From DATGEP01 sp035310125 (lineage in GTDB: Bacteria > Chloroflexota > Ktedonobacteria > Ktedonobacterales > JADMIN01), in the NCBI GenBank assembly GCA_035310125.1, contig DATGEP010000064.1, positions 1 through 59,464 of the forward strand: a stretch of 59,464 nucleotides of DNA, given 5' to 3'. The notes beneath the pieces are model-generated. The model did not search any database. It worked only from the letters and a program-made list of their open reading frames with translations, and was not told the DNA's origin. This document shows positions 52,259-59,464 of this stretch, in pieces (position 1 is the stretch's first letter; each line of letters begins with the position of its first letter). The position numbers were made by a program, and so were the translations under genes.

Positions 52259-53206
52259 CTATCCCCAATTAGCATCCCATGCGGACGCGATCTGCTCGTG
52301 TGCGATCAGCGGCCCGATACCGCAGGTTGCCAGCGCGTCAGCAAGCCGGATGCGATCCTGCTCGTGGTCAGATCGTCGCATCTGGAGCGCACCATCGCGA
52401 GCAATCCCGACGACCGTCCCAGGATGCCGAGTGCCGTCCCCGCAGAAGACTATCACACGGGCGGGCACCATCAGGCGGCGCTGCCATTCCTGGTAAAGCG
52501 CCGTCTTGCCCTTTTCCGCATCAGAATCAGCTTCTGCGGTCATCAGGGACCGTAGGCGACCGTCGAGAGCGTGGAGCACCTTGGCGAGAAAAACCTCGCG
52601 CCAGTCGGGACGTGCCAGGAGCGATGCCGTCGCTCCGCCATCTGTGGCACTTGCCGCCCAGATGCGTCCAAGGGCGAGGCGCAGGCTCACGAACGCGACA
52701 TCCGCCTCCTCTTCCACCACCACGTGGCAAAGGCGCTGCTGGTGCTGCCGAGAACTATCGTCGTAGCAGATGACATCCCACGGCCACTGAACCGCGCTGA
52801 AATGGTCGAGCGCACCGTCCGCTATCTCCGCGACGGCGAGCGCAGCGGCCATTCCGAGCAGCGGGCGCGGGATCGCCGAACGCAGAATGAGTACGGCCTG
52901 TACTATATCGTGTCGGGCGACATGCGGTTCCGCCACGGCGGAACCGTTATCTGGGCGTGTGTCGCTCAGGACGAGCGTGCCGGATGCCGCTCCGGCGCTG
53001 GCCAGCTCGCGGGCAACCGCACACAGGTCCGCGGCACCAGGCTTATACACGAGCGGATTGCCCAGCCACCACCCATGGACCGCGATGCGCAGCGCTTTGA
53101 GATCAAGGCGTTCTTTTGGCAGCATTCGGTTTCGCACCGTATGGTGTCGCTCGTCCCCCGTAGGCATGCCGAAATTGACCGGGCGGCCAGCGTATGTGCG
53201 CTCCAT
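52259..53206 (-). CDS. Degenerate biotin-protein-ligase-like protein
   Basis: A 315-residue protein with the layout of the BPL/LplA catalytic fold. The WPND motif is changed to VQWPWDV, and the GRGRRGR biotin-AMP loop is missing; a C-terminal BPL_C-like segment (GTVVGIARDGALQ) is present. It is probably not an active biotin ligase but may bind a small carboxylate or adenylate. It starts 5 bases after the DUF2249 stop, indicating translational coupling. It has a weak ribosome site. Confidence 0.65.
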   Translation of the reverse strand: MERTYAGRPVNFGMPTGDERHHTVRNRMLPKERLDLKALRIAVHGWWLGNPLVYKPGAADLCAVARELASAGAASGTLVLSDTRPDNGSAVAEPHVARHDIVQAVLILRSAIPRPLLGMAAALAVAEIADGALDHFSAVQWPWDVICYDDSSRQHQQRLCHVVVEEEADVAFVSLRLALGRIWAASATDGGATASLLARPDWREVFLAKVLHALDGRLRSLMTAEADSDAEKGKTALYQEWQRRLMVPARVIVFCGDGTRHPGTVVGIARDGALQMRRSDHEQDRIRLADALATCGIGPLIAHEQIASAWDANWG

Positions 53207-53211
53207 GCGGA

Positions 53212-53511
53212 CTACTCTGTTTCCTTTGTCACCGGACGCAGCGGAATGTGCTTCTGGCTACTCTCCGCTGCCGTTCGACTGATGCGCACGCGCCAGACTT
53301 CCGGCCCCTGTTCGAGATACTCCCAACCTAGCTGGCCGCTGTGCTCAAAGTTTAGCTGGTAATAGAGCGGCTTGGGGTCATGGTCGTTGACGAGAGTAAA
53401 CCCTCCGCCCACTGGCAATGCCGCGAAGCGTTGGAAGATCATTGGATGCCGCTGGGCCGGCGGGATTGTTCGCACATCGAGAATCTCGTTCTGCTCGGTC
53501 GTATCGCTCAT
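53212..53511 (-). CDS. DUF2249 domain protein
   Basis: A 99-residue single DUF2249 domain (LDVRTIPPAQRHPMIFQRFA, LVNDHDPKPLYYQL, WEYLEQGPEVWRVR), almost the same as the C-terminal domain of the hemerythrin fusion. ATG 53511 has AAAGGAG 9 bases upstream. It leads a minus-strand unit with the biotin-ligase-like and DinB genes. The constant pairing of DUF2249 with a ligase-like fold is unusual. Confidence 0.85.
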   Translation of the reverse strand: MSDTTEQNEILDVRTIPPAQRHPMIFQRFAALPVGGGFTLVNDHDPKPLYYQLNFEHSGQLGWEYLEQGPEVWRVRISRTAAESSQKHIPLRPVTKETE

Positions 53512-53686
53512 GCGCGCTAGCTCCTTTGTGTCTGCGTGGACATGCCAAATGCGCGTACGTGTGCACATATGGCCAGTCGCCTGAGCTGTGCACGCATACG
53601 CACTGGCGGCTATACCTCCGCCGCGCGGCGGGTGTCTGAGGAACACCTATCGAACGCGTGCGAAAGGTAGCCACACAAAAAGGATA

Positions 53687-53735
53687 ACCCGATGTCTACA
53701 CGAGCCGCAGCGACTTTTCTCACGAAGTATGCACT
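53687..53735 (-). promoter_or_regulatory. Degenerate YGTGA array facing the DUF2249 operon
   Basis: ACCCG (53687), ACACG (53698), TCACG (53720) and GCACT (53731): spacing 11-22-11, but only one copy is a full match and one lacks the core. It lies about 176 bases before ATG 53511 on the minus strand. Weak. Confidence 0.3.
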
Positions 53736-53835
53736 TCCACGCACGGTGCGCGAGGCGCTCCATGCTCGGTGGGTGAGGAGTGGTGTGATGGAAGTCGCAG
53801 CGTTCGATCCCTCCACGCGGCTATGCAAAGGATGA
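53692..53835 (+). CDS. Possible small ORF, 47 residues
   Basis: ATG 53692 has AGGA 7 bases upstream and the frame runs 47 codons to TGA, with a basic N-terminal half (MSTRAAATFLTKYALPRTVR). No homologue recognised; it overlaps the degenerate operator above. Doubtful. Confidence 0.25.
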   Translation: MSTRAAATFLTKYALPRTVREALHARWVRSGVMEVAAFDPSTRLCKG

Positions 53836-53915
53836 CGAACCGCCGAGCACAACCAGATGTAAGCACCGCGAGGAATGATCGCTGGAGGTGCTGGTGCTCG
53901 TCCGTAGTTATTGCA

Positions 53916-53963
53916 TGTGACTGTTCCGTGCCGACGCGAACCGGGTTCGTGAGCTTACTGTGA
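53916..53963 (+). promoter_or_regulatory. Four-copy YGTGA operator facing the pentapeptide-repeat gene
   Basis: TGTGA (53916), CGTGC (53927), CGTGA (53948), TGTGA (53959): spacing 11-21-11. TATGCT starts 11 bases after the last copy. The start codon is about 200 bases downstream. Between them is an inverted repeat ACATGCC-N4-GGCATGT (54000-54017). Confidence 0.65.
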
Positions 53964-54162
53964 GCGCTCGGCTCTATGCTCGAAAGTGAGACCACATGGA
54001 CATGCCACATGGCATGTTCGGTACTCAAAATGGTCCTCTCTTCCCTGGCGATAGCAACCCGGAAGGCCAAAAGTTGCGGCGTGTAGCCGTGCGGTAACGC
54101 GTTATCCCTGACGGCGGCATGATGTTTCGCAAAGGTGGACCAAGCGAAGGCGGTGAGTAGCT

Positions 54163-54810
54163 ATGCAGCCCCTACGTACCAATTATGCTGTAGAGTTGCA
54201 GGTAGCCTATGCATATGGCCGGCGCGATTTCCGTCATTGGATTCTGGCGGAAGCGAATCTGCGCGGCATATGTCTGTGCAACGCAAATCTTGCTGGGGCG
54301 GACCTGCATAACGCAGACCTGCGAGGTGCCGATCTCACGGGTGCGAACCTCACACGGGCCAACCTCCGCGGGGCACTCTTGGCGGATGTCATGCTCTCGT
54401 CGGCCTGCCTCCGTGCGGCGTTGCTCGCTGGCGCCGATTTACGGGGGGGATATCTCGTCGCGGCGGACTTGCGCGGCGCGGACCTCGAAGGCGCGACGCT
54501 GGCTGGCGCGGATCTTTCGCAAGCTGATCTGGAAGGGGCGGATCTGGCAAACGCTGACTTGCATGGCGCCAACCTTGCCGACGCTCAGCTAGGGGCGGCG
54601 GATCTGGAAGGAAGCGACCTCACACGGGCAGATCTGTATTGCGCTGACCTTGAAGAAGCCGATCTACGAGATGCACAGCTTGCCTACGCTAATCTTGCCC
54701 TCGCCGATCTGCGCTGCGCGGATTTTGCTGGCGCTGGTCTGGAAGGCGCCGATCTGCGGCGTGCGAATCTCGCCAGCACGGAGCTGGCCGGTACGCGGCT
54801 TTCCCACTGA
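54163..54810 (+). CDS. Pentapeptide-repeat protein
   Basis: A 215-residue protein almost entirely of A(D/N)LxG-type pentapeptides from residue 28 on, forming a right-handed quadrilateral beta-helix (about 35 repeats). Such proteins can mimic DNA (Qnr, MfpA) or act as scaffolds. The DNA-gyrase-protecting loops cannot be judged here. ATG 54163 has GGTGAG 5 bases upstream. It overlaps the end of the DUF2231 remnant on the other strand by 127 bases and faces a YGTGA array. Confidence 0.9.
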   Translation: MQPLRTNYAVELQVAYAYGRRDFRHWILAEANLRGICLCNANLAGADLHNADLRGADLTGANLTRANLRGALLADVMLSSACLRAALLAGADLRGGYLVAADLRGADLEGATLAGADLSQADLEGADLANADLHGANLADAQLGAADLEGSDLTRADLYCADLEEADLRDAQLAYANLALADLRCADFAGAGLEGADLRRANLASTELAGTRLSH

Positions 54811-55115
54811 GTCGCGCCGTGGAGCGTCCGCCTGCCCGCTTCTGATCCTGGTGATGCATCGTGATCGGGCTGATGGTCCGTTGAAAGGTGGCAGGCGATG
54901 CCGACGGTGAAGGCGCCGAACACGTGCGTATAGAAACCCGCCCGCGTGAGATTTGCAGAGCGAAGCCAGTAGGCGACCCAATCCAGCGCGACGCTGGCAA
55001 AGAGCAGCGCTATTGGGAAATGAATGAGCATCGGGTGGGGCGATGGCCGAAGCGGCTCCCTGTGTGTGGCGGGATAGTAGTCGCCGCGCACATCTCGCTT
55101 TCGTTCCCCAGTCAT
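54684..55115 (-). pseudogene. Truncated DUF2231 membrane protein gene
   Basis: Residues 1-70 are a clear DUF2231 start (SPHPMLIHFPIALLFASVAL, then a second helix with FGAFTVGIA), but after that the frame becomes an Arg/Ser-rich sequence antisense to the pentapeptide gene. The ATG overlaps the stop of the DoxX-Rieske gene (ATGA at 55115-55112). The second half of the domain is missing, so the gene seems cut by a deletion or rearrangement; a short functional product is possible. Confidence 0.55.
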
Positions 55116-56431
55116 CCCAACGTGATATTGCCGCTTGCATTGTCCACATGGATTGACACAGTCGCAAGGGCTGTGTCGGCTGGTCCTTGGACAACTGCCG
55201 CCTGATGCGCGGGATCGAATTCGGCGCCGTGGCATGGACAGATGAGTAACTGGCTGCTCGGATCATACTGGACGGGACAGCCGGCGTGCGTGCAGATGGC
55301 GTCGTATGCAACAAATTGTCCGTTGCTGAGATGTACAAGGACTCCCGAATCGCCATTTGACGGGATAGTAAATTGCGCCGCGCTGTTGACAGGCACCGAG
55401 CTGACTTGCGCGATTGCGCCAGCCGCGCCAGAAGTCGCACCGGTGACGGTCGGCCCTGCCGCTGAGGTGGTCGCAGTCGCGTCAGCACCGGCGCCACTCA
55501 CTGAGCCAGAGGAGCCCGCCGAGTCATCGCCGCGCCGAAACAGGGACACAAGGAAGACCACGCCAAGCATGCTTGCTGCACCGGCGAGCGTACCGCGCAT
55601 GAACTCGCGACGGGTGGCGGACGCCTGGGTCCTAACACGTCCCCTTGTCGGGTGTACCTGTCGTCCGGTACGAGTCTGCTGTGGCTGGCGAGCACCGGGA
55701 GCTCGCGCCGGTAATCCAGCCGCGAGCGGGCGAATGTCGCTGTGCGCTTCCACCTCGCCAGCGGCAGGGCTCGATAGTGCGCCGTCCGTGCCAAGGATAA
55801 GCGTAAGGGCTCGCGCCGTCGAATCGCGATATCTTATCGGAATATGCGGCATGATTCGATGGACCAGTACGGCATCGAACGCCGGCCAACCGCCCGCTAG
55901 TGGACCAGCAATGACGAGCGTTAGCCAGGCGAAAACAAATCCGATATCGGCGCCGTAGAAGTAAGGATGAACGCGCCAACTCGCGGAGAGGAAAAACAGC
56001 AGGCTGATGAGCGCTCCAAAGAACGCCGCGGGCCGTACAAGCAGCCCGGCCAGTGTGCCAAGACCGATCGCTAGCTCTCCGTACGCGACAAGCGCACCGA
56101 AGACGGCGGCATGGGGAACGACGACATGGAGCAGAAAGCCCCCAATTGGCGAGCCAATCGCAAAGCCAGTGATTTGCTTTCCAATGTAATTGGTCGCTGA
56201 GGGGTTGAAGAATTGTGGATCCGCGAGCTTTTGCAGCCCAGCGTACACAAATGTCACAGCCAGGAAGAGCCGAAGCGGCAGCAGTACCCAGGCCGAACCC
56301 GTGCGTGCGCGCGGCGCCTCGGCGAGTAGTGTGCGCGCCCCACTTGTGACGGTTCTCGGTGGCTTGATGGCTGTGGATACACCTGGGCGTACCCGCGATG
56401 TACTCGGTGAGTCGGCTGAATGTGTTCGCAT
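55112..56431 (-). CDS. DoxX-Rieske fusion protein
   Basis: A 439-residue protein: a basic N-terminus, a DoxX-like four-helix domain (about 48-192, FVYAGLQKLADPQF), a 75-residue linker, an internal twin-arginine anchor (RREFMRGTLAGAASMLGVVF, about 274-293), and a C-terminal Rieske domain with C380-H382 and C398-H401 as cluster ligands and C385/C400 as the extra pair typical of high-potential bc1-type clusters. It probably accepts electrons from quinol in the DoxX part. The start is uncertain because no good ribosome site precedes Met 56431. Confidence 0.85.
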   Translation of the reverse strand: MRTHSADSPSTSRVRPGVSTAIKPPRTVTSGARTLLAEAPRARTGSAWVLLPLRLFLAVTFVYAGLQKLADPQFFNPSATNYIGKQITGFAIGSPIGGFLLHVVVPHAAVFGALVAYGELAIGLGTLAGLLVRPAAFFGALISLLFFLSASWRVHPYFYGADIGFVFAWLTLVIAGPLAGGWPAFDAVLVHRIMPHIPIRYRDSTARALTLILGTDGALSSPAAGEVEAHSDIRPLAAGLPARAPGARQPQQTRTGRQVHPTRGRVRTQASATRREFMRGTLAGAASMLGVVFLVSLFRRGDDSAGSSGSVSGAGADATATTSAAGPTVTGATSGAAGAIAQVSSVPVNSAAQFTIPSNGDSGVLVHLSNGQFVAYDAICTHAGCPVQYDPSSQLLICPCHGAEFDPAHQAAVVQGPADTALATVSIHVDNASGNITLG

Positions 56432-56620
56432 GACTTGACGATATCAATGTCATATGAGAAATGTGTGGAAGTTCGCTGAGAATCTTCTCATGTTTCGTCG
56501 CGAGAACGGACTAGCCCCACGACAACTCGTTGAGGCGCGCTGATCTGGACAGCGCTGATGGCCACCAGCACGATGATACAATGACGGCACGGATTCGTTT
56601 CTACGGCTCTGAGGCGAAAG

Positions 56621-57349
56621 GTGCGGGCGGTGCATATCCTGTTAGTCGAGGATGAGATGCGCTTGGCGCGCAGCTACCAGCGTAACCTGGAAGACGAAGG
56701 TTACAGCGTGGAGGCAGTCTACGACGGAGAATCCGCGCTAGATCGCCTCTCGACCTCCCCGACCGCCTACAATGTTGTGATTATGGATGTGCTGTTGCCA
56801 GGACAATCGGGGATTGAGGTGTGCCGGACGGCGCGCAGACGCGGCGTTCGAGTGCCGATGCTGCTCCTTACCGCGCTCGGTGAAACGGATGACAAAGTAG
56901 CTGGTCTCGATGCCGGCGCCGACGATTATCTCACCAAACCATTCCCGATGGATGAGCTGTTCGCCCGCCTGCGAGCGCTGGCTCGACGGCCTCACGCATT
57001 CGATCCTGTGACCCAAGCGACACAACTGCGAGTTGCCGATCTCACGGTGGATCTTCTCCGCCACGAGGTGACGCGCGGCAATCGGGTTATTCCGCTCACT
57101 GTGCGTGAGTTCGCGCTCCTCGAATTTCTGGCACGCAATGCGGGCCGAGTGCTTACGCGGCATCAACTTTCGGACCGGGTCTGGCCCGACGGGACTGAGG
57201 CCGGGAGCAACGTGTTGGATACGTACATCCACTATCTGCGTGAGAAGGTTGACCGTGACGCATCGGAGAAGCTGCTGCATACGGTGCGTGGAGTCGGCTA
57301 TACACTGCGCGCTTCGACAAAGGGAGGCATGGCACGTGAATCTCCCTAG
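56621..57349 (+). CDS. OmpR-family response regulator
   Basis: A 242-residue regulator: receiver with acid pocket E10-D11-E12, phospho-Asp D56 (IMDVLLPG) and Lys in LTKPFPMDELF, and a winged helix (PLTVREFALLEFLARNAG, LSDRVWPDGTEAGS, ending VRGVGYTLR). The start is GTG 56621 (GAGG 6 bases upstream) or GTG 56630. It overlaps the following sensor kinase by 14 bases. The 189 bases before it, shared with the DoxX-Rieske gene, contain no YGTGA array. Confidence 0.93.
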   Translation: MRAVHILLVEDEMRLARSYQRNLEDEGYSVEAVYDGESALDRLSTSPTAYNVVIMDVLLPGQSGIEVCRTARRRGVRVPMLLLTALGETDDKVAGLDAGADDYLTKPFPMDELFARLRALARRPHAFDPVTQATQLRVADLTVDLLRHEVTRGNRVIPLTVREFALLEFLARNAGRVLTRHQLSDRVWPDGTEAGSNVLDTYIHYLREKVDRDASEKLLHTVRGVGYTLRASTKGGMARESP

Positions 57350-58967
57350 ATTCGCCAGTCCCCATCGGTGGCAGCGCACTTTGTACGGCCAGGGCGCGAT
57401 ACGTCCGCACCCCTACCGATCTGCCCGTGGGCGGCTCATCGTGGTCAATCTCCTGGTAGTTGCCGGAATACTCGCGCTGATGGCAATCGCCGTGTACGCC
57501 TGGGAGGTTCACGCGACCGACCAGCAGGTGAACGACCAATTACATGAGCGCGCCGCCCATGTTCTGATCGAGGAGGGCACCGCAACTATTGGGTCGGCTG
57601 CACTCCCAGCAGCCAGTACGGATCGGCGCGATGGCAATGACCCCCTCGCCGAACAATATGAGCCAACCAGCCCGGATGTCTTTACGGTACTGGTAAACAA
57701 GAGCGGGGTCGTCACGTTCGATCCCGGTAATGTACGCGCGCTTGGCTTGCCGGATGTCGCCGCTCTGCAGCCCGTGCTTTCTGGCAGGCAGCCGTCCACG
57801 TTCGTGACTGTAGGCGACGACCAGCGCGCATTTCGGCTCTATTCGCTGCCGATCTTGCAGCGCGACCAGATTGTCGGTGCGCTGCAAGTCGGCATGTCGC
57901 TCGACGCCCGCTACCGTCAGCTGCACGATTTACTACTCATCCTGGCCGCGGTGGGCAGTGGCGTATTGGTGATTACCGCCGTCGCGAGCTTCTATTTGGC
58001 AGGGCAGGCGCTTCAACCAATGCGTGTCGCCTACGAGCGCCAGCGCGGTTTCGCGGCGGCGGCCTCGCACGAGCTGCGTACACCACTCGCAATCGTCCGT
58101 TCGGAGGCAGAGCTTGTCGCGCGGGGATTGCTGAAGCTATCCGCCATCTCATCTCACTCCCGCACGCCGGTTGTGTCCTCTAAATCCACGGCTTCCCCCG
58201 ATAGCTACTCGGAGCTCTTCGCGGCGCAAGCCGCCAGCAATGGCCTAGTCAGTCAGGGTACGTCATTGCCTCTCGATAGCGCATCACCAGTTTCTCGCAT
58301 GGATAGCGGCGGCCTCGCGGCGCGCCTTGGCGACGATGTGCGGGAGATTGTCTCCGAGGTGGACTATATGGCGCGGCTCGTGGACGACTTGCTGCTGCTC
58401 GCGCGCGACGAGGCCGCGCCGGGTCAGTTTGCGCGGCGCAAGGTGGATCTCGCTGCTGTGGCATCAGAAGCGCTGACGAAGATGGCCCCGATTGCCCATG
58501 CGAGCGGATTGACCCTTGCTGGCAACTATTCGCACGACGAAACAGGTGGCACATCTGGCAGTATTGCCGTTCAGGGAGATCACGATCGGCTTAAGCAGCT
58601 CGTTCTGATTCTGCTGGACAATGCCATTCGCTACACACCCAGAAACGGTACCATCGAGCTATCTGTGCGGCGGACACACGAACGTCACCTCCTTCCGCGC
58701 CGCCTGCCGGGTCATGCCCATCTTGTGGAGCTGACGGTGCGAGATAGCGGCATCGGCATCGCTGCTGAAGATCTGGCTCATGTATTTGACCCGTTCTTTC
58801 GGTCCAAGTCCGCACGAACGGGCGGCAGCGAAGCGCGAAAACCGGAAGGTGCGGGGCTTGGTCTCGCGGTCGCCCGGTGGATTGTGACCGCACACGGCGG
58901 AGCCATTGCTGTGGCGAGCGAGCCAGGGCACGGCGCCACATTTACTGTATCTCTGCCCCTCGCGTAG
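57336..58967 (+). CDS. Sensor histidine kinase with an insert in the dimerisation domain
   Basis: A 543-residue kinase: TM1 (about 35-55), extracytoplasmic sensor (56-198), TM2 (199-222), a short linker, H-box with His245 (ASHELRTPLAI), then a Ser/Thr-rich insert of about 65 residues (266-331) before the second DHp helix (EVDYMARLVDDLLLLARDE) and the ATPase domain (LLDNAIRYTP, DSGIGI, GAGLGLAVA). GTG 57336 has GGGAGG 8 bases upstream and lies inside the regulator gene. No HAMP is obvious. Confidence 0.92.
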   Translation: MNLPRFASPHRWQRTLYGQGAIRPHPYRSARGRLIVVNLLVVAGILALMAIAVYAWEVHATDQQVNDQLHERAAHVLIEEGTATIGSAALPAASTDRRDGNDPLAEQYEPTSPDVFTVLVNKSGVVTFDPGNVRALGLPDVAALQPVLSGRQPSTFVTVGDDQRAFRLYSLPILQRDQIVGALQVGMSLDARYRQLHDLLLILAAVGSGVLVITAVASFYLAGQALQPMRVAYERQRGFAAAASHELRTPLAIVRSEAELVARGLLKLSAISSHSRTPVVSSKSTASPDSYSELFAAQAASNGLVSQGTSLPLDSASPVSRMDSGGLAARLGDDVREIVSEVDYMARLVDDLLLLARDEAAPGQFARRKVDLAAVASEALTKMAPIAHASGLTLAGNYSHDETGGTSGSIAVQGDHDRLKQLVLILLDNAIRYTPRNGTIELSVRRTHERHLLPRRLPGHAHLVELTVRDSGIGIAAEDLAHVFDPFFRSKSARTGGSEARKPEGAGLGLAVARWIVTAHGGAIAVASEPGHGATFTVSLPLA

Positions 58968-59065
58968 CGTGGACAGTGGTTGTGACGTAGCGTATCGCTA
59001 TCCTGTGCTAGTTGGAGTAACGGCGCTTACCCCACAGATAGTGCCATGAGGCGACCTCTCCAGGG

Positions 59066-59115
59066 ACGACGGGACCGTAGTATGAGGTTGTTGCCTCGTA
59101 CTACGGTCCCGTCGT
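59066..59115. terminator. 22-bp hairpin between convergent genes
   Basis: A 22-bp stem with one G-T wobble (59066-59087 with 59094-59115) and a 6-base loop, in the 244-base gap between the kinase gene and the DoxX gene. It is far stronger than needed for a simple terminator and may be a mobile hairpin element; no T-run on the plus side. Confidence 0.7.
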
Positions 59116-59211
59116 GGCCATCTTTGACCTTGGAAATCCAGCACATCATTGTGCAGACTCAGAATGTACCATCAACCGATTGCTACTCACCTGCTAACTC
59201 GTGGCACTCAC

Positions 59212-59464
59212 CTATTGGGCCGCTGGGATAGGCGGTGTCCGTGGTGTGGTCGGTGACTTTGGCTCTGGTGGCTGGACATTACGCGCCAGCGAGCCAGTCC
59301 AGGGGGTGCCCAGCAGCGGCAATAGGTAGCGGTCCACCCCGTAGTAGCCGGCGACGCGCCACGCCAGGATCAGGAAGAGCGCCAGCACCCCCAGGATGGG
59401 ATTGGTCGAGACCGTGCCCGCCAGCAAATAGTTCAGGTTCATCGCCAGCCCGAAGAACGCCGCC
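59212..59464 (-). CDS. DoxX family protein (partial, C-terminal part)
   Basis: The 83 codons in the window (the N-terminus lies beyond the right edge) read ...FFGLAMNLNYLLAGTVSTN, a strong DoxX C-terminal signature, followed by LAWRVAGYYGVDRYLLP and a Pro-rich tail. DoxX proteins are four-helix membrane proteins linked to quinone-related redox. A second DoxX domain is in the fusion at 55112-56431. Confidence 0.85.
   Translation of the reverse strand, partial: AAFFGLAMNLNYLLAGTVSTNPILGVLALFLILAWRVAGYYGVDRYLLPLLGTPWTGSLARNVQPPEPKSPTTPRTPPIPAAQ

Noticed and set aside
53811..53819. GTTCGATCC resembling a tRNA T-loop
   Set aside because: No flanking stem pairing and no anticodon or acceptor arms nearby.

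Overview
The window is about 59 kb of roughly 60% GC bacterial chromosome and reads as a Chloroflexota-type genome (moderate confidence, Ktedonobacteria-like). The signs are a sufB-sufD-Rieske cluster, a bacterial XPB helicase, a PAC2 protein, a KGG-repeat protein, paired small 'YYxxPxVYHPL' membrane proteins, PPi-type phosphofructokinase, and DoxX/Rieske proteins. I saw no rRNA, tRNA, CRISPR array or insertion sequence. Starts were chosen by Shine-Dalgarno position, so many differ from the longest possible reading frame.

Region 1 (1-26.9 kb) is mostly housekeeping. It holds the start of a membrane protein; Fe-S assembly (sufB, sufD, Rieske ferredoxin) behind a perfect sigma-70 promoter; a secreted Ig-like protein; a PAC2 protein; XPB helicase; a hydrolase lacking its serine nucleophile; a divergent HTH protein / citrate synthase pair; a VOC-methyltransferase fusion with a divergent LysR regulator; a receiver protein with plsX; a KGG stress protein; a two-component system; a degenerate aminoglycoside-phosphotransferase-like protein; ruvX-mltG; uppP; two small paralogous membrane proteins; and a MarR-MFS operon.

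Region 2 (27-45.4 kb) looks like an oxygen-limitation or dormancy island. It has PPi-phosphofructokinase, four tandem-domain universal stress proteins, phosphoketolase plus acetate kinase (acetyl phosphate to ATP), a CoA-transferase, an orphan OmpR-type regulator, and a three-gene operon joining a GltD/NfnB-like Fe-S flavoprotein to two paralogous polytopic membrane proteins carrying a shared LHLGRPY motif. The combination recalls the mycobacterial DosR regulon in content.

Region 3 (45.4-59.5 kb) resembles an NO/O2-response cluster: three DUF2249 modules (one fused to hemerythrin), two NnrS/CcoN-like polytopic proteins, a DsbA-like protein, a DinB protein, a degenerate biotin-ligase-like protein, a pentapeptide-repeat protein, a truncated DUF2231 gene, a DoxX-Rieske fusion, a second two-component system and the end of another DoxX gene.

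The main discovery is a repeated promoter architecture confined, by eye, to 30.8-54 kb. Four copies of the pentamer YGTGA, all in the direction of transcription, lie at 11-21/22-11 bp spacing (10 bp in one case) on one face of the helix. In several arrays the promoter-proximal copy is followed by a -10-like hexamer about 11 bp later, so it sits where a -35 box would be. I find it facing seven transcription units: three universal stress protein genes, the GltD-like/membrane operon, a zinc-ribbon/SHOCT operon, a GerMN lipoprotein and the pentapeptide protein. A two-copy version faces the orphan response regulator, and a degenerate copy faces a DUF2249 operon. Two intergenic regions carry back-to-back copies, one per divergent gene. 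This defines a probable uncharacterised regulon, with the orphan OmpR-type regulator at 36038-36775 as the leading candidate for its controller.
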